DNA of 64,000 nucleotides, from assembly GCA_015501055.1 (NCBI GenBank), contig JADNYV010000002.1:372001-436000 (forward strand), given 5' to 3'. The position numbers and the translations under genes are program-made. The notes below the pieces were generated by a model. The model was not told where the DNA came from. It did no database searches and worked only from the letters and a program-made list of their open reading frames with translations. Positions 20,555 through 33,446 of this stretch are shown in pieces. Within the stretch, counting starts at the first letter, position 1. Each line of letters starts with the position of its first letter. This DNA comes from Mucidula mucida (lineage: Eukaryota > Basidiomycota > Agaricomycetes > Agaricales > Physalacriaceae).

Positions 20555-22789
20555 TCAAAGACGTCTCTTCTTGCCGGGTGAACCAGCATCGGAACTGTCT
20601 CGGGGGGGCTGTTTATGCTTCTTGGTAGGACTTTCGGGAACAAATCCAACATCCACCGTGGTAAAGTCGTTGATACCAAAAGAGCTCGCTGGTGAAGAGC
20701 TGGAGCCTATTGAACCTAAACTTGTAGTCCGCGAAGGTCCAAGGCGTGGCGTTGACGGCGGCTCCGTTGCAGGAGGAGTGGGTACGCTGTGCTCAGGCAT
20801 GACCTCCTCTTCGATTCGCTTCAGTAGTGCTCTATAGCCGGCCTGCACATTGTAATAATATCTTTGTAAAATGGATAAGTAGAAGCCGCGCATCATCGAC
20901 AAATCACTTACTTCGGCTGCTTCGTATATACGCGAAGCATATATTCGCCGAACTCGTTCGGCATAAGACCGGAATAGTCACCAGGCTTTGCGTTTCTGGC
21001 CACTATGTACATCTCATTAGCGGCATGGTGATATTCGAGGTTTTCAGCCGCCACTCACCATTAAGTTTTGACTTAGAATAGAACTTGACCTTTGCAAGAG
21101 GATTTTCGTTTCCCATGCCGTAATGCATCGGTGCTAGAGATACTATGACATCGTCCTCGCTCAACATCGAAGGATCGAGAGGCGGGTGAGATTCGCGAGT
21201 GATGTGCTCGTCCTCGTCATCGTTGCCTTCTTCAGTAGAACTGACAACTGCTATCTTCAAGTCGTTGCCTGGCTCCGAACGGATCCTGAAATCTTCGCGA
21301 GCCATAGTAATGATATCGGCGGAGGTGACTCGTTCCTCGAAGAGTCTCTTGTCATCCCACTTGACAAGCTTGTAGTCTACGCATTTGTAGAGGTCTCTGT
21401 TTCTGATGCGGTCAAAGATGGCACGTGCGGGGGCTAGGTTCTGGGCGGAGTGAGGAGAAAAGAAACTGAGCACTGTATTATACACGCACCTCATTGGTCT
21501 CGGAATCCCACTCGATACGAGACATGATCTCGTCGGAAAGGAATGAAAACTGCTTGGGGTCAAATACCATAGATGAGATATGAAGATACGGCTCTGCAGC
21601 AAGAAGCGCATCGACAATCATATACTCAATTGCCTTAGCTGGAGATGGCTCAATTCCTCCGAGCTAATATGAAGGGTGAAAAACAAGTACCTGTCTTGTG
21701 ATTGTAAATTTGCTTGAATAGGCGAAAACGAGTACCATAGAGCTCATAGATATTATTGACATCCTTTATGTCATAACAGATCTCTTCGTTAATGACACGC
21801 GCAGAGTTAAGGAGTCTGACTTTGAGATTAGTCAGGACAAAATGAAAGAATAGAGTATGTACCGGTGAAGGTTGATCTTGATGGGTTCACCTATCATATG
21901 CGAGTCGCGCACAAAGTAATCAAACCTATTTGCGCACATATGTCACCAAAATCAAGTCATAAATTGTTGAGCATTCACCTGTCCACGTCGAGACCATTGC
22001 GCTTATTGGCAACAATATCAAACAGGAACTGCTTCTCTGACCTGCACAGTGAGTATCAAGACTACTTGATTGCTCAATATGGGAACACACGGGTCACAGT
22101 AGCGCCTCTCCCCAGCAATGAGATCCTTGATGAAATTTTTGTCCGCGTTGGAGATTGCGATGTGGTTGACAAAAATGAGATGTTCAAGCATGGTCTCTGA
22201 CCCTTCTTCGTGTTGCCACGGTTGATTGGGCCTGCGAGTTGATCGTTAGTCAACGACGCGTCAAGAAATATCATGTTCCTCACATTGCCTTGGGCATAAA
22301 CATATTGTCCCATACGTGAGACCATGGGCCATGACCCAAATCGTGACAAAGGCCGGCTAACTCGACGCATTCGACGTCGCGATCCGTGATGTTAAGTTCG
22401 GGTTGTCCGCGCTGGAGGTGCGATGTTAGAGCACGTGCCAAATGTGCAACGCCTAGAAGGATTGAGTCAAATACGAAAAAAAGGCACGAAAAATCAGACC
22501 CAAGCAATGTTCAAAACGATTGTGAGAGGCGCCTGGCCAGACAAGATAGGACGTTCCCATTTGTTTGACATGTCGCAGCCGCTGGAATTGCCGCCTACAG
22601 AGAGCTCGACGAGATTTTCAGGCGGACAAATCCTCTACGTACGTGTCAATGAAAACGGTAAGCCTGTCGCTAATTTCGACTACGGAGAGTCGGCGGTATA
22701 CCACGCAAGAGCGACGACTACTCACTCAGGTCGTGGATGGGATCCTTCATACGTCGAAGGACCACCCTACTTGTATGTGGATCTGGCAT
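20555..22789 (-). CDS. SAMHD1-type HD-domain dNTP triphosphohydrolase
   Basis: This family hydrolyses dNTPs to deoxynucleosides and triphosphate and so controls nucleotide pools. The start is at 22789-22787, with an in-frame stop just upstream. Very short first exons join to give [19 protein letters not shown] and [20 protein letters not shown], then [12 protein letters not shown]. The metal site is present: [16 protein letters not shown] (His and HD) and [13 protein letters not shown] (the fourth ligand Asp). Human SAMHD1's SAM domain is absent; the protein starts straight at the HD domain. The C-terminus is a Ser/Pro-rich tail with basic clusters ([19 protein letters not shown]) that look like nuclear localisation signals. 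About nine introns are needed. Catalytic residues are intact, so it should be active. Confidence 0.9.
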
Positions 22790-23188
22790 GTCGACTCAGC
22801 GTTGACCAAGCGTTGACTCAACTTGACTGGGCGGGGAACAGAAAGGAAACCCTGAGCAAACTCGCAACGAAAGGGGCCAAACACGTAAAATGTCACCTCG
22901 ACGCGTACGTAGGTCACCGGTGTGACATGTGGCACTATCACCGTGTTTTCTCCAGGTTTTCTCGTCAGACTCCCCCTCGTCCTGTTTTTAACTCTGTTTC
23001 TTCGTCGAGACCGTGTATAACTTCGTGTATCGTGACAAATAACATGTTTCGTTATACTTTTCATCTCACTATCATGTTTTGATCGTAGATTCATTTTAAG
23101 ACGACGCATATATAGAGCTCCAATCACATGAATGGGATAATCAGCTACAACCAAGCAATCAGACAGAGGAATGTCAAGATTTTCGTTT
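22790..23188. promoter_or_regulatory. SAMHD1-like promoter region with one ACGCGT site
   Basis: About 400 bp lie between the SAMHD1-like start and the HEI10-like stop. ACGCGT, the core of the MCB element bound by the MBF factor of fungi, lies at 22901-22906, some 112 bp before the ATG. MBF drives nucleotide and replication genes at G1/S, so the site is sensible here, but a 6-bp match is weak evidence. No exon is seen. Confidence 0.35.
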
Positions 23189-24752
23189 TCAACCAAAGCC
23201 ATTCGGTATAAACGGCATCCTCTGTCCACCTCCAGAGGCAGTATTCGGAATCCCGGTCCCAAGGCGTGTAGGTTCGCGAGGTCTAGACTGCGTGGCAGGG
23301 ACCATGGAGTTAGAACGAGTGATGAATCTTTGAGGAGCTCCAACCGGCGTAGGTGGCACAAAACGACCTCCGCCGTCAGACTTGTTGACAGATGAAGGCA
23401 AGGCGGAACGTTCATTTGACGGTAAAAAACGATTCAGAGAGCCTTGATGATTTGAGGTAGACGCGACGTTCGTAGCCGATCGCTGCAGTCCATTACTTTG
23501 TGGTGGCGGAGGTTGTCGCACGTTGCGGTTCTGGTCTCGGTTGTTTCCAGATGGCTGCGCCGGTTTGAACTTGCTTGTAGGCACGGGCGGAGGAGGCATG
23601 GCTGCCGCTGTATTCGTGCTTGAGAGCTGCTGTGTGTTAACACGTTGGATACTGTGACGATTCTGCGCGTGCGACAGCTGCGGTAGCGGCATATGAGGTG
23701 TCGAAGGCGGAATGTACACGTATTGCCTGAGGAATAGCATGTCAATCACCTTAGGCACCATGATAGGTATACGCACTGCTGGAAGCTCCTGGATCCTGGC
23801 CTTTGGCGTGCTAGTTGGTGCGTTCGCTGTTGATGGAGTTCATCGGAGGCTCGATTGACTGCCAGATTCTGAGGCTGCTGACCAGGCGGAACAGTGAGTC
23901 GATTTGAGCCAATGGGAGGAATGAATCCTGAGTGTGGGCTGGAGCTCGTTAGCGGCCTAATTGCCTCTTAGCAAATAACTCTCGGTCAATCGTATAGGTG
24001 CTTACCGTTGAAATTCCATCATCGGTCGTTTTCCATGGACGTTCGTGGATGTCGAAGGTTCCTGCAAATCTCTTCGTTGAACTATGTCATGATGCTCCGT
24101 TTGCTGTCTCTGCTGCTGTTCTTGTTGCTCCTGAAACTGTCCGCCTTGCGACAAGTACTGATTACTCCTGCGACCGAAGTTAGGCGGAGTCTGAGCCATG
24201 CGCCAGGTGAAAAACCTTCGAAGCTCAATAATTTCGTGCTTCAGTTTATCAATATATGCTCTCTGTTGTTGGTGTCGGGCTTTGTAGTATCGAATCTGGG
24301 CGGCCATGGATTCCTGCTGGAACTGTTGACTGTAAATGATTGCAACGCGAGCTCTGGGCACGACATACCTTCGCTGCATAGGCCACGGAGTCTAAAGCAT
24401 ACGGTATAGAGCGAAACCAATCCGCCATCGGAGCATCCATCTACGAGATATCCAGCCTTAGCTGGACATAGCCATTGGTCAACGAACCTCTTGCTGCAGT
24501 GGTACAAGTTGTATCCCTGGCGACGCACATACTGCGCAACTCTGATCCGCATCTGAGAGCTATATTAAACAAACAAATCGCTGGGAGAACGTTGGACGCA
24601 CTGAGGTGGTTGTTGCAAACGATGTGGCCGCACTCGGTCAGCCAGAAGGGTATTGTCGCGCCGGACGGTGAGAAGAACGGAAGCTGGCAGCGCGCGCAGT
24701 TGACAAACTCCCAGAAATCGAACTCTGGGGGTGCAGCCGACAAGTTCGACAT
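23189..24752 (-). CDS. HEI10/Zip3-like RING protein (meiotic crossover family)
   Basis: This is a predicted RING-type E3 ligase of the HEI10/CCNB1IP1-Zip3-RNF212 family, which marks crossover sites on meiotic chromosomes. The ATG at 24752 begins MSNLSAAPPEFDFWEFVN. The RING follows: CARCQLPFF, then WLTECGHIVCNNHL, then, across an intron, CAVC. After it come ADWFRSIPYALDSVAYAA and a coiled coil (FQQESMAAQIRYYKARHQQQ, YIDKLKHEIIELRRF). A Gln-rich stretch and a long Pro/Ser/Asn-rich tail end in GGGQRMPFIPNGFG. This order (RING, coiled coil, disordered basic tail) is the family plan. The gene is divergent with the JmjC gene (157 bp). Assignment to HEI10 rather than Zip3/RNF212 is uncertain. Confidence 0.75.
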
Positions 24753-24909
24753 TTGGCGTCGTGGAGGAGAGAAGAGAACCGATCGGGATATCGTCTTCAC
24801 GTGCATCTCACGTGGCAGCTGCTTGCACGTGGGATGCATAGTCTGGAGTCTGGACCAAATACGCTTTGACAGCAACGCTCAACGCGCTTGTTCTCTTCAG
24901 CGACGCGCG

Positions 24910-27900
24910 ATGGACGGTGGCAAAACGTCAATATTGACCACTAAAGGATGGTCTCTCCCCTTTCTCCTCTCAATGGGCAAGCGATTCAGGCCTGTACCCC
25001 GTATATCTGCTTCCGATCCAGTTCTGCAGGCCAGACTAGACGACTATGAAACAAGTGGCGAACCTTTGGTGGTCGAATCCTTCCAAAAACACGAAGCTTG
25101 GCCTACTCAAATGTTTACCGTCGACTATTTCCGACAGCATATCGACCAAACGAGTAAGCGCCCGTCTATTTTTGATACATATATCTTCATCTCAATAGGT
25201 ATTGGAGTTCGTGACATTCACTCCTTGGCTGATCACATCGTTACGTTCGATGATTTGATTGAGCACTATAAGGACTGTAGACCGTTCATAATTCCAGGTG
25301 GTTAGTCCTCTCCCTTATTCGTTGATCGTCGTAGTATCTTTAAGTCTGACCAGAAATGAAACGGTGGTATGGGAAGGATGCTCAATGCCCTCGAGAATGG
25401 TGCCAATGGCTCCATTGTGGTGTTCTACCATCTCGCTTGACTCCTGAAAGTCCGCAGAACCTTCTCAATTGCCTTCCGGACGATGTATGTCTTCCAGGTC
25501 AAAGGCTTCTTGGATTCCTGACTTCATGTCGTAGGCTAGGGTGGAAACACTGATGTGTTATCTAGGTATTGGTGATACCTTCACCCCCGCCCACAAGGAC
25601 CTATGCGCCTCTTTTGGACAGAATTTGATGACATATACCGAGAACGACGGCTGTTCGTTCTGGTTCATGACACGTAGCGCCGACATCGGTGAAGTGACCA
25701 AGTATTTCCACAACTTGGGCCATGAGCTGGACCACGAACTGCATGCTATTACATTGAAAGAACTTTCTGAGGCGCCGTTTGATGTATATATTGTTCAACA
25801 ACAACTCGGAGACTTGGTTCTTGTTCCACCGCGTAGCTGTCACCAGGTGGTGAACTATGGCGGAATCACCTTGAAAACGTCATGGTCTCGCATGACTCTA
25901 TCGGGGGCGAGCGTTGCCTTGGCGCATGAGTTACCGATATACCAAAGGTGAGTACGTTATGTTATGTGTACCTTCCGGCCTGTTATCTCTGACTCCCGCA
26001 TAGGGTTTGTCGACTAGAGACATACCGCATCAAGCTCGTTGTATACCACGCCCTTCGTCATTCCACTGACTTGCTTACCTCCACAAACTCTGAGGACGAT
26101 GCCACCAAAGTCTTCGCTCTAATTCCTCTGTATGATCATATTCTGAAACTGGAGTCTCCACTGGCACATTTCACTTCACTTACACAACTCCGAGCGCCAG
26201 TGTCGGACTTGACCTGTGACTTTTGTGGTGCGGATATCTTCCAAAGCTTTTTTGAATGTCGGGAATGTATCTTGCCGGTACATTCAGGTACATCAGATGA
26301 GAGTGGGGATGGACTCACACTATGTCCTGCCTGTTATATCGATGGACGACAATGCCTCTGTCGCGTCATGCGGCCGATGCAAATCCGCAACTTTGATGAC
26401 CTCCTACATGATAGACGGAAAGCACTCGAAGCACTTGAAAAGTATTCATGTTACAGCTCCAAGCCGCTGTTCGACATGCAGTCCGAAGGGCACGTCGCTT
26501 GAAGTGATCTTTTTCATTCAACTAAATTGAGAACAAGGTCACTGTTATTGGTCTCACATCAAAGCGTATTCCAAGCCGGTTGCATTCTTCAATCCTGGCG
26601 TCAGAAGCTTGTTGACGATAGCAGAAGAGACTTGGAAACAGCGGTACGCGCCTTCTCCCATGCGTTGATTTTATTAATCCCACAGTAGAGCAAGCCTAAA
26701 ATGTGTACCATGCGCGGTAGCAAAGAGTCAAACCATGCAATTGATCGCGCAGCTTGCCTAACCTGTAAAGGCTGTCACTACAGCAGGTGCTTTTTGCACA
26801 TTTTACAGCACTACAAAGTACATGCTGTGGAGGCGATTCTTGATTACCATTGCGATGCCACCCATGCCGTATACCACAGTCTTCACAAGAACTCCGCCAT
26901 CAGCTACAAGGAGAGCCTGCAACGCGTTACTCGCGCAATCTCAGACGGTAGTTTTATCGATCTTCACTTGCTCTCAATATACAACGCCCACGCGTTCACG
27001 GCGCCTCGTCCCTTCAACCCTGATCTTACAACACCAGGTTGGTATGATGACCCGGCGAAGGTGTGTCCTCGATGTTCTGTATGTCACAGGGTAATAACAA
27101 CAACATAGATCCTGATGGAGATCAGGAAGGATGCATGGCCGCGAGGCAATGGCACTATAACAGCTATCGATAGCCGAGGTAAATAGTCTCTTGTTTTCTG
27201 CCATCACCATTCTCTTACGATTATGCCCCCCACAGACGATACAACAGTAATGCGGCTCAATGTTTCGAAACCAAATTGGGCTGCCTCTAGATGCACGACG
27301 CAGAGCAGCCAACCCTCCGAAGGCTCCATCTATAGCCTGAGCGTGTCGGTCCCGACGCTAGACTCTCTTCGACTTCGTCGCGCTAGTTTCGCGCGACTCA
27401 ATATGGATGCTATTGTTCCGACTGTCCAGGTACGCATCAAACTTGACTACATCATGATGTGGCGCTTATGACTTTCCAGCCTCCCTCGCACCACCCAGCG
27501 CATCAGGCTCGAAGAACAACTTCAGCTTCGTCAATCACCACTAAGCATACCCTTCATCTAGACGCTGTTCCCCATGTGAAGGTATGCCCAGAATTTCATT
27601 ACATATTGTAATGAGGCGCTTATGACTTTCTCAAGGCCCCTTCGAAAGCGCTACATCACTCTATCCATAAAGCACGAGGAATGCCTTCTGCTTCGTCGAT
27701 TTCTCATGCGCATCGGAGTTCCACGTCGTCCACATCCCAGAAACATTTGTTTACCTCTGGCAGTGCTCGTCCATTACAGCACAAGCGGACCGTGCTAACG
27801 CCGTCCGTTGCCCAGCAGTCTTCTTACTCCAAAATCTCAGACCGATTCCCACGGGCACAAAAGGACGAAGGACGCAGTGCCACTGGACAGCCAGTATGTT

Positions 27901-29121
27901 CCAAGAACCCTGATGCTCGTCCGCATGGCCAACCTCAAGCTAAGGCTACTGTCTCATCATTACAGGACAAGGGTAGCTCGAGACATGACAAACAGCCTGC
28001 GACGAAGGAGGCAATCTCTGGGTGGCATAACATTTACGAAACGAGTCCAAGGAAGCGCAGCGCGCCTACCGGAGAAAGCGGTTCAGAGGCTGACATCTCT
28101 GTCTGCAATAGTGAAGACTCCTCGCCGCCTCCCAAGCGGCGCAAGTATGCTGGACTCAAATTCAGGAAGACTGTGCCCCCTACTACCAGCGTGGCATCAT
28201 CTCCATCCCCCAGACCGTCGTCTTCTCTGGTGTTGCCACCTGTCCCGTTGCCCGCTACTAGTTCAAAGACATCAAACACGCGCGAGGATTCTGGACTTTT
28301 TGCTCCCGTCGAAGACACCCTGTCTGGAAGGAATCCTGCCAACCTCCCGCCTCAGAATGCTTTCGAACAGCTGTTGAAAGACCCTTCGACATCTCAATTG
28401 CTCGGCCAGTTTGTAGCCGACGTACTCAAGGTAGTCCACAATACTTGCACTCCCGCGTTCATCCTTGACCATGATTCGTAGGTCGCGATACAAGGCATCT
28501 CATCCAATATTGCACAAGAGCTTAAAGGTCTGAGAGTCAATGACCGTTCTTTTCTCTTCTCTGAAGTGGTCGATAGACAAAAATGATAAACCGCCCAAGC
28601 CTCCTCCTCCTCATAAATCTCGACACCAGCCGCAGCATTCACAGCCACCTTGGAGAAGATACTATTCTTCTCCCTACTCAAATCGTTGGGGTGGCGGCGG
28701 AGGCTCTTATCCACCACACGCACAGCCACAGTTCTCACATCCTGGTCAATTCGAGCAACAGTGGGGTTATTTCCCAGATGTCGCAGGATCTTCTCATTTC
28801 CCCCACGATATCTCCGAACGTGAAGACGGCTACGAGCAGGATACGAATGTGTTCGTAGTTGAACAAGGGCAGATGTCTTTGGAGAACCCTTCGTCGACGT
28901 CACCTTCAAAACCGACCAATACTGCGGTGAACACCATTCGAGCAGTCTCAGACGTTTCTATACCGGCAGTTCAACCTCCAAGGTTTGATGGTACGTCTTG
29001 ACTCCTTAGTACCCAGAGCACATATGTAGACAACTTCTCAGACGTAGCCGCTGAATGGGGCAGGAACGTCGAGGATATCCTCGCAGATGCTGAAAAAGAC
29101 GAGTTGGACTCTCATTCATGA
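24910..29121 (+). CDS. JmjC-domain protein with zinc-binding region and long disordered tail
   Basis: This is a putative chromatin-associated JmjC oxygenase. The first exons contain GEPLVVESFQKHEAWP and DLIEHYKDCRPFIIPG. The JmjC core has LGIGDTFTPAHKDLCASFG, where HKD supplies the HxD iron ligands, and LVLVPPRSCHQVVNYGG with the distal His; the iron triad is therefore complete. Next is a Cys-rich region (CDFCGADIFQSFFECREC, LCPACYIDGRQCLC and, in a later exon, CLTCKGC). A long Ser/Pro/Lys-rich tail follows over several exons (PPPKRRKYAGLKFRK, an RYYSSPYSNRWGGGGG segment) and ends in AEWGRNVEDILADAEKDE. I treat it as one gene because splice signals link the parts. A split near 26500 or 27600 into two genes cannot be excluded. 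The substrate (histone lysine or other) is unknown. Confidence 0.65.
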
Positions 29122-29384
29122 TTTTCTTGCCTACCACCGATTAATTTGTAAGATACCAACACCGAAAGATATGCAGCAATTCATTTAATTGGCTCAATAT
29201 TACCAGGCCTAGTAAATTAAGATCCTCGAGGTGTAAACAAAGACACCGTATAACCAAAGAACGATGAGATTAATGGGTTAGTTAAAAGGGTATAAACGAA
29301 CGAGTGATATGCGGCGTCAACCGGGACGGACAAGGACATAAGGACAAGCATGAAGGGCATAAAGACATCACCAACGGACACAGA

Positions 29385-31280
29385 CTATCCACATTGACAT
29401 GTCAATATCCTGAGAAGCGTATTCTTCGGGCGCGGCTCGTCCATCTGTTGTTGGCCGTAATTCGCGGCGACTCCTACATCTCCGCCCTGCGCGCGCACGT
29501 TGCTCACAGCAGGTGGTGCAGCGCCAACGCTTGAAAGCATAGGAGAGGCCCGCCCATATTGGTTCGTCATATAGCCCTCATCCTGAGGGTAGTCATATCC
29601 GTTAGCATACGGATGCCGTCCTGACCCCACTGGGACACCAACCTGGGCGGCGGCAGAGTGGGGGGTAACCTGCCCAGGCGTAGCTCCGGGTGTCAAAGCT
29701 GCGGGAATTTTGCGCTGCTTCGAACCGTGGCGGACGAGGGCCGGAGAAGGAGGTGCGATATTTCCGCCCTGAGACTGCCGTCTGCGCTCCGAATCGCGGT
29801 GTTCCCGTCGACGGTCATTGGGCACGAGACCCGCATTCTGCATCTGTGAGAGTACTTGATTCCCATGTCCCTATTAAAAGGTGTAATTAGTAACACGAAG
29901 AACGAGGCAAGGTACTGATGCTCACAACTGAAGCCTCCCATCCCTTTCCACCTAAAAAAAGTCCAGATACTTAGTACTGGCGTTTGGAAGGGCAGACCGC
30001 GGCATACCGTTAAGTAAGTCCCAGTCAAACTTCCCATCATCTACATCGCCGTTGGTTTTGAGAACCTTGGCAAATAATTCACGAAGAAAATCATAATCCG
30101 GAGTTTCCTCGAATCCAAGCTTTCGAACATAGTTAAGATAAATCCCAAACTCCTCTGATGCGCAATGATCAGCTTGTCTTATAACTAGTCAAATTGGGTA
30201 GATGCGTACCTGGAAAGCCCTCGCACAACTCCTTGATAGGCGTAGTTTGCTTCTTCTCTCCAATCTTCTCGTATTTCTGCTTGTTCGTTGCTGCCTTGAG
30301 GCCTTGCCACGGCAAGCTTCCACGAAGGAAGTACATAAAGACGTGACCAAGAGCTTCTAGATCGTCTCTTCGTGATTGTTCTGGATCGTTGTCGTCAACG
30401 ACGGCCGCGGAAACAGGAGTTTGAAAGACCATACCTCTGCCCAGATGTGTGTTGATACTCATATACCGCGCCGTTCCACTGAGACTTTTCCGCTCTCGAT
30501 AAGGAATATGCTGCTTCGTCTTCGGGTCCCTGTACTGTTTCGCCATACCAAAGTCGATCATGTGTACGACTGGTAAATATCCGTCAGTATCGTAATGAAG
30601 AAAGCGGTGAAGACGCACCACTGGCGCCCTTGGAGCCAGGCCGGCCGATGAGGAAGTTGTCAGGCTTGATGTCACGGTATATCAAGTTTTTTTCGTGAAT
30701 GGTTTGCACCCGCATAAGCTATATACAAGTCGTGAGCAGTGGGATAGTTGAGTGCCTTTGGTACGCACCATTTGGCGGGCAGCCAAACAGACAGTCTTGA
30801 TAGAGAATTTACGTCCGCACATGTCGAACAGGTCCTCTAAACTTGGCCCAAGCAGGTCGATCACTAGGATATTGTGCAGCCCTTCCTGGCCGAAATGGTA
30901 TATCTGAGGTATGCCGGCTAGCGAGCAATGAGCATCACGAGCTGGAGAAAACGAACGGCTACGTACTGCATCCCGACAGAATACGATACGACCGACACTC
31001 ATCGCGAAGCTGAGGAGCCTCTGCTTTCCGCGGTTCCTGCGAGATGGTCAGCAAGGCGCTCGAGACGTTCACGCTATATTGCACGGACAAACTTGATAGC
31101 GACGGTTTGTGAGTTGAGCAAATTGGTGCCTGCGAGAAATCACTGTTGGAAAGTTGGACTTTGGCCGTCAAGGCGGCGCTTACCTTCGAAGATAACACCG
31201 AAGGATCCCTCTCCGATTTTCTTCCCGACGCGGTAGTGAACGCCAACAATGTTCGCAGTTGAAGACGAGTGGGACGACAT
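29385..31280 (-). CDS. Casein kinase 1, plasma-membrane (Yck/CK1-gamma) type
   Basis: A CK1-family Ser/Thr kinase. The ATG at 31280 gives a short leader and then [19 protein letters not shown] with the glycine loop. The ATP lysine is in [29 protein letters not shown] and [17 protein letters not shown] follow, then the catalytic [12 protein letters not shown] and [19 protein letters not shown], then [31 protein letters not shown] and FPGTH-type segments, all diagnostic of CK1. The C-terminal extension is Gln/Gly/Pro-rich and ends [10 protein letters not shown]. Two terminal cysteines are the palmitoylation signature of Yck1/Yck2 kinases, so plasma-membrane attachment is expected. About eight introns are inferred. 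Confidence 0.9.
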
Positions 31281-31471
31281 TGCAAGGGAGAGGGATATGG
31301 CCCGCGTCGAAGGCCAATTAAGGCGGAAGGGAAGAAGGCACAAAGCAAGGGCAAACGCTCATGCCAAACATGTCCATCATTTCGATATAATCGTATATCC
31401 GCAAACGCTTATTACAGCCATCCTGCCATGGAGACGGAGGACAAAAACATATTGAATACAGTGCACACGAC

Positions 31472-33446
31472 TTAGAATAATATACTCCACGGCACGGCGA
31501 ACATTGCGACTAAAACTGCGCTCAAGAGAAATTCGTACGCTGGCCACAATCTTTCGTTCTTTCTCCAACCTGTGCTAGCCCCCCGTATATCCCATTGCCT
31601 CCATTTTGGTCGTCGACAAAACCACCAGAACAGCGCTACTGGTCCAGGGAACGTCGCCACAATTCTCGACTTGTCGTCCCTGTCCAGATGGTAATACGAA
31701 CGACACTCGGACCACACGGAGTGCCGCAAACGCTCTTGTATCCAATCATTATACTCAACGCAGATCTTCTCTTTAACGTCGAACGAAGTTATCTCGCCCG
31801 CGATGACAGGCTTGATCATTTCCATAGCAAACTGTATCTACAGAAGCGTCAGCCTCCATAGAAGTCCTACCATAAAAGTCAAACTCACCTGTGACTCTTC
31901 AGAAAATACTGCCGATGCGTGGCCTGTTGCGACGTTGGGACCAAGAAGCATGAAGAGATTTGGGAATCCCGGTACGCATGACCCCAAGTATGCTGTAGCA
32001 CCGCCTTGTGATGCGAAGTAGTCGTGAAGACTCATGCCTCGACCTTGCACGCGCAAATCGACAGGTTCCTTGAGGCCTTCAGTACCTGGGTAACGCAACA
32101 ACGAGGCACATACCACAGAGTAGCCCGTACCGAATATGATAACATCGAGAGGGACGACCTCTCCTGATCTGAGCAGGAGACCATCTTCGACCACTGAATC
32201 GATGGCATCCCATCGTAGGGTGACATTCTTGCGATTGAGGCTGGACAGGTATCCCGGATCTACAATGATTCTTTTGCAACCTGGCGCAAAGTCGGGAATT
32301 GGATAGGCCGCATATTGATCCTTCATGTAAGCACTCAACCGCTAACATTTCTAAACCACGAGAAGAAGGCAGCGCGAGATTTCACTGACCAAACGTGTAA
32401 AGTCAACGAGCCATTTTCTGTCTTTATTGAAGATTAGAAATGACATGTCACTCTGTGCGACTTTCAGTTCACGAATCCTGATGAAGACATTGGACATACA
32501 CGGAACATCAACCACGCTCGCCAAAGCTTAAGGACGCCAGGCACATTTGCAAAGGACCACTTGATCCAAGGAGGATAGATCAAGTCATTCTATGATGGGG
32601 TTGGCACCGGAACCATAAGAAGTACGACACGTACCATCGGTACAAACCATTGCGGCGTTCTACAGAAGTTGATGACCTCTGTACTAGGCTCATGAGAGAT
32701 CGCGGGCACCAATTGCGCGCTAAATGACAAAAATGAGACCAACGAGGAGGAGTGAAGGCAGAATACTGACGCAGAACAGCCATTCCCGATGACCCCAACC
32801 CTCTTTCCTTTCAGATTACGTCGTGTTTCCATAAAGCAGAGTGCCAAAAGTCGCCTTTGAACGCCTCCATTCCCTTGATATCCTTCGGCCACATTGGTTC
32901 CATGAAGCCGCCTATGGCATACAAAAGGATCTCTGCGTGTTCGATAGTCTCCCTGCCATCGCGCTGAAGCCAGACTGTCCATCGCTGGAGGTCTTCGTCC
33001 CATTCTGATCTTACTACAATGGTATTGAACACGGTGTGATCTCGAAGCGCGTGCTTGTCGAATACACTCCGCCAGTAAGCGTGAAGCTCGCGTTGGGACG
33101 CGTAATGACGATTCCATGAAGGATTTGGATCCGTCGAAAGACTGTACCAGTGGGCAGGCACATCGCAACCGCATCCTGGGTATGTATTGTCCTTCGACCA
33201 CGTCGCAATCAGTACAAGTGGCCTAGAAAACAAAGAGCAAAGCCCACCCTCCAAGTCCCGCCGACATCTCCGGCCTTTTCGTAAATGGTGAAATTCTGGA
33301 ATCCAAGCCGGCCTTTGAGAGCAACACCTGTAGAGATGCCTGCCAACCTGCATGTTATCAGCGGAAAGTTCCTTTGACAGGACTAGCGGCGCACCCAGCG
33401 CCGACTACGATGACACGACATCAGCCCTTCCGCCCGTTGCAGACAT
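31472..33446 (-). CDS. Flavin-containing monooxygenase (FMO/BVMO-like), N-terminal join unclear
   Basis: A predicted FAD- and NADPH-dependent monooxygenase. The start MSATGGRAD at 33446 precedes a Rossmann strand RVIVVGAGCAA in another frame, and the next intron is also out of phase. The first exon is therefore either misread by one or two bases or degenerate. After this the protein is regular: NFTIYEKAGDVGGTWR, spliced to DNTYPGCGCDVPAHWYS, then LLYAIGGFMEP, the NADP site VGVIGNGCSA, LDVIIFGTGYSV, LFMLLGPNVATGHAS and a C-terminal membrane segment, LSAVLVAMFAVPWSIL. The DNTYPGCGCDVPAHWYS block is typical of fungal FMO proteins that resemble Baeyer-Villiger enzymes. The substrate is unknown. 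The C-terminal hydrophobic end suggests attachment to the ER. Confidence 0.75.

Noticed and set aside
22423..23082. Long plus-strand open frame over the SAMHD1-like 5' exons
   Set aside because: It is antisense to exons that spell the HD-domain protein exactly, so it is a shadow frame.
24475..24909. N-terminal extension of the JmjC frame upstream of 24910
   Set aside because: The extra codons are antisense to the RING exons of the HEI10-like gene and are not conserved-looking.
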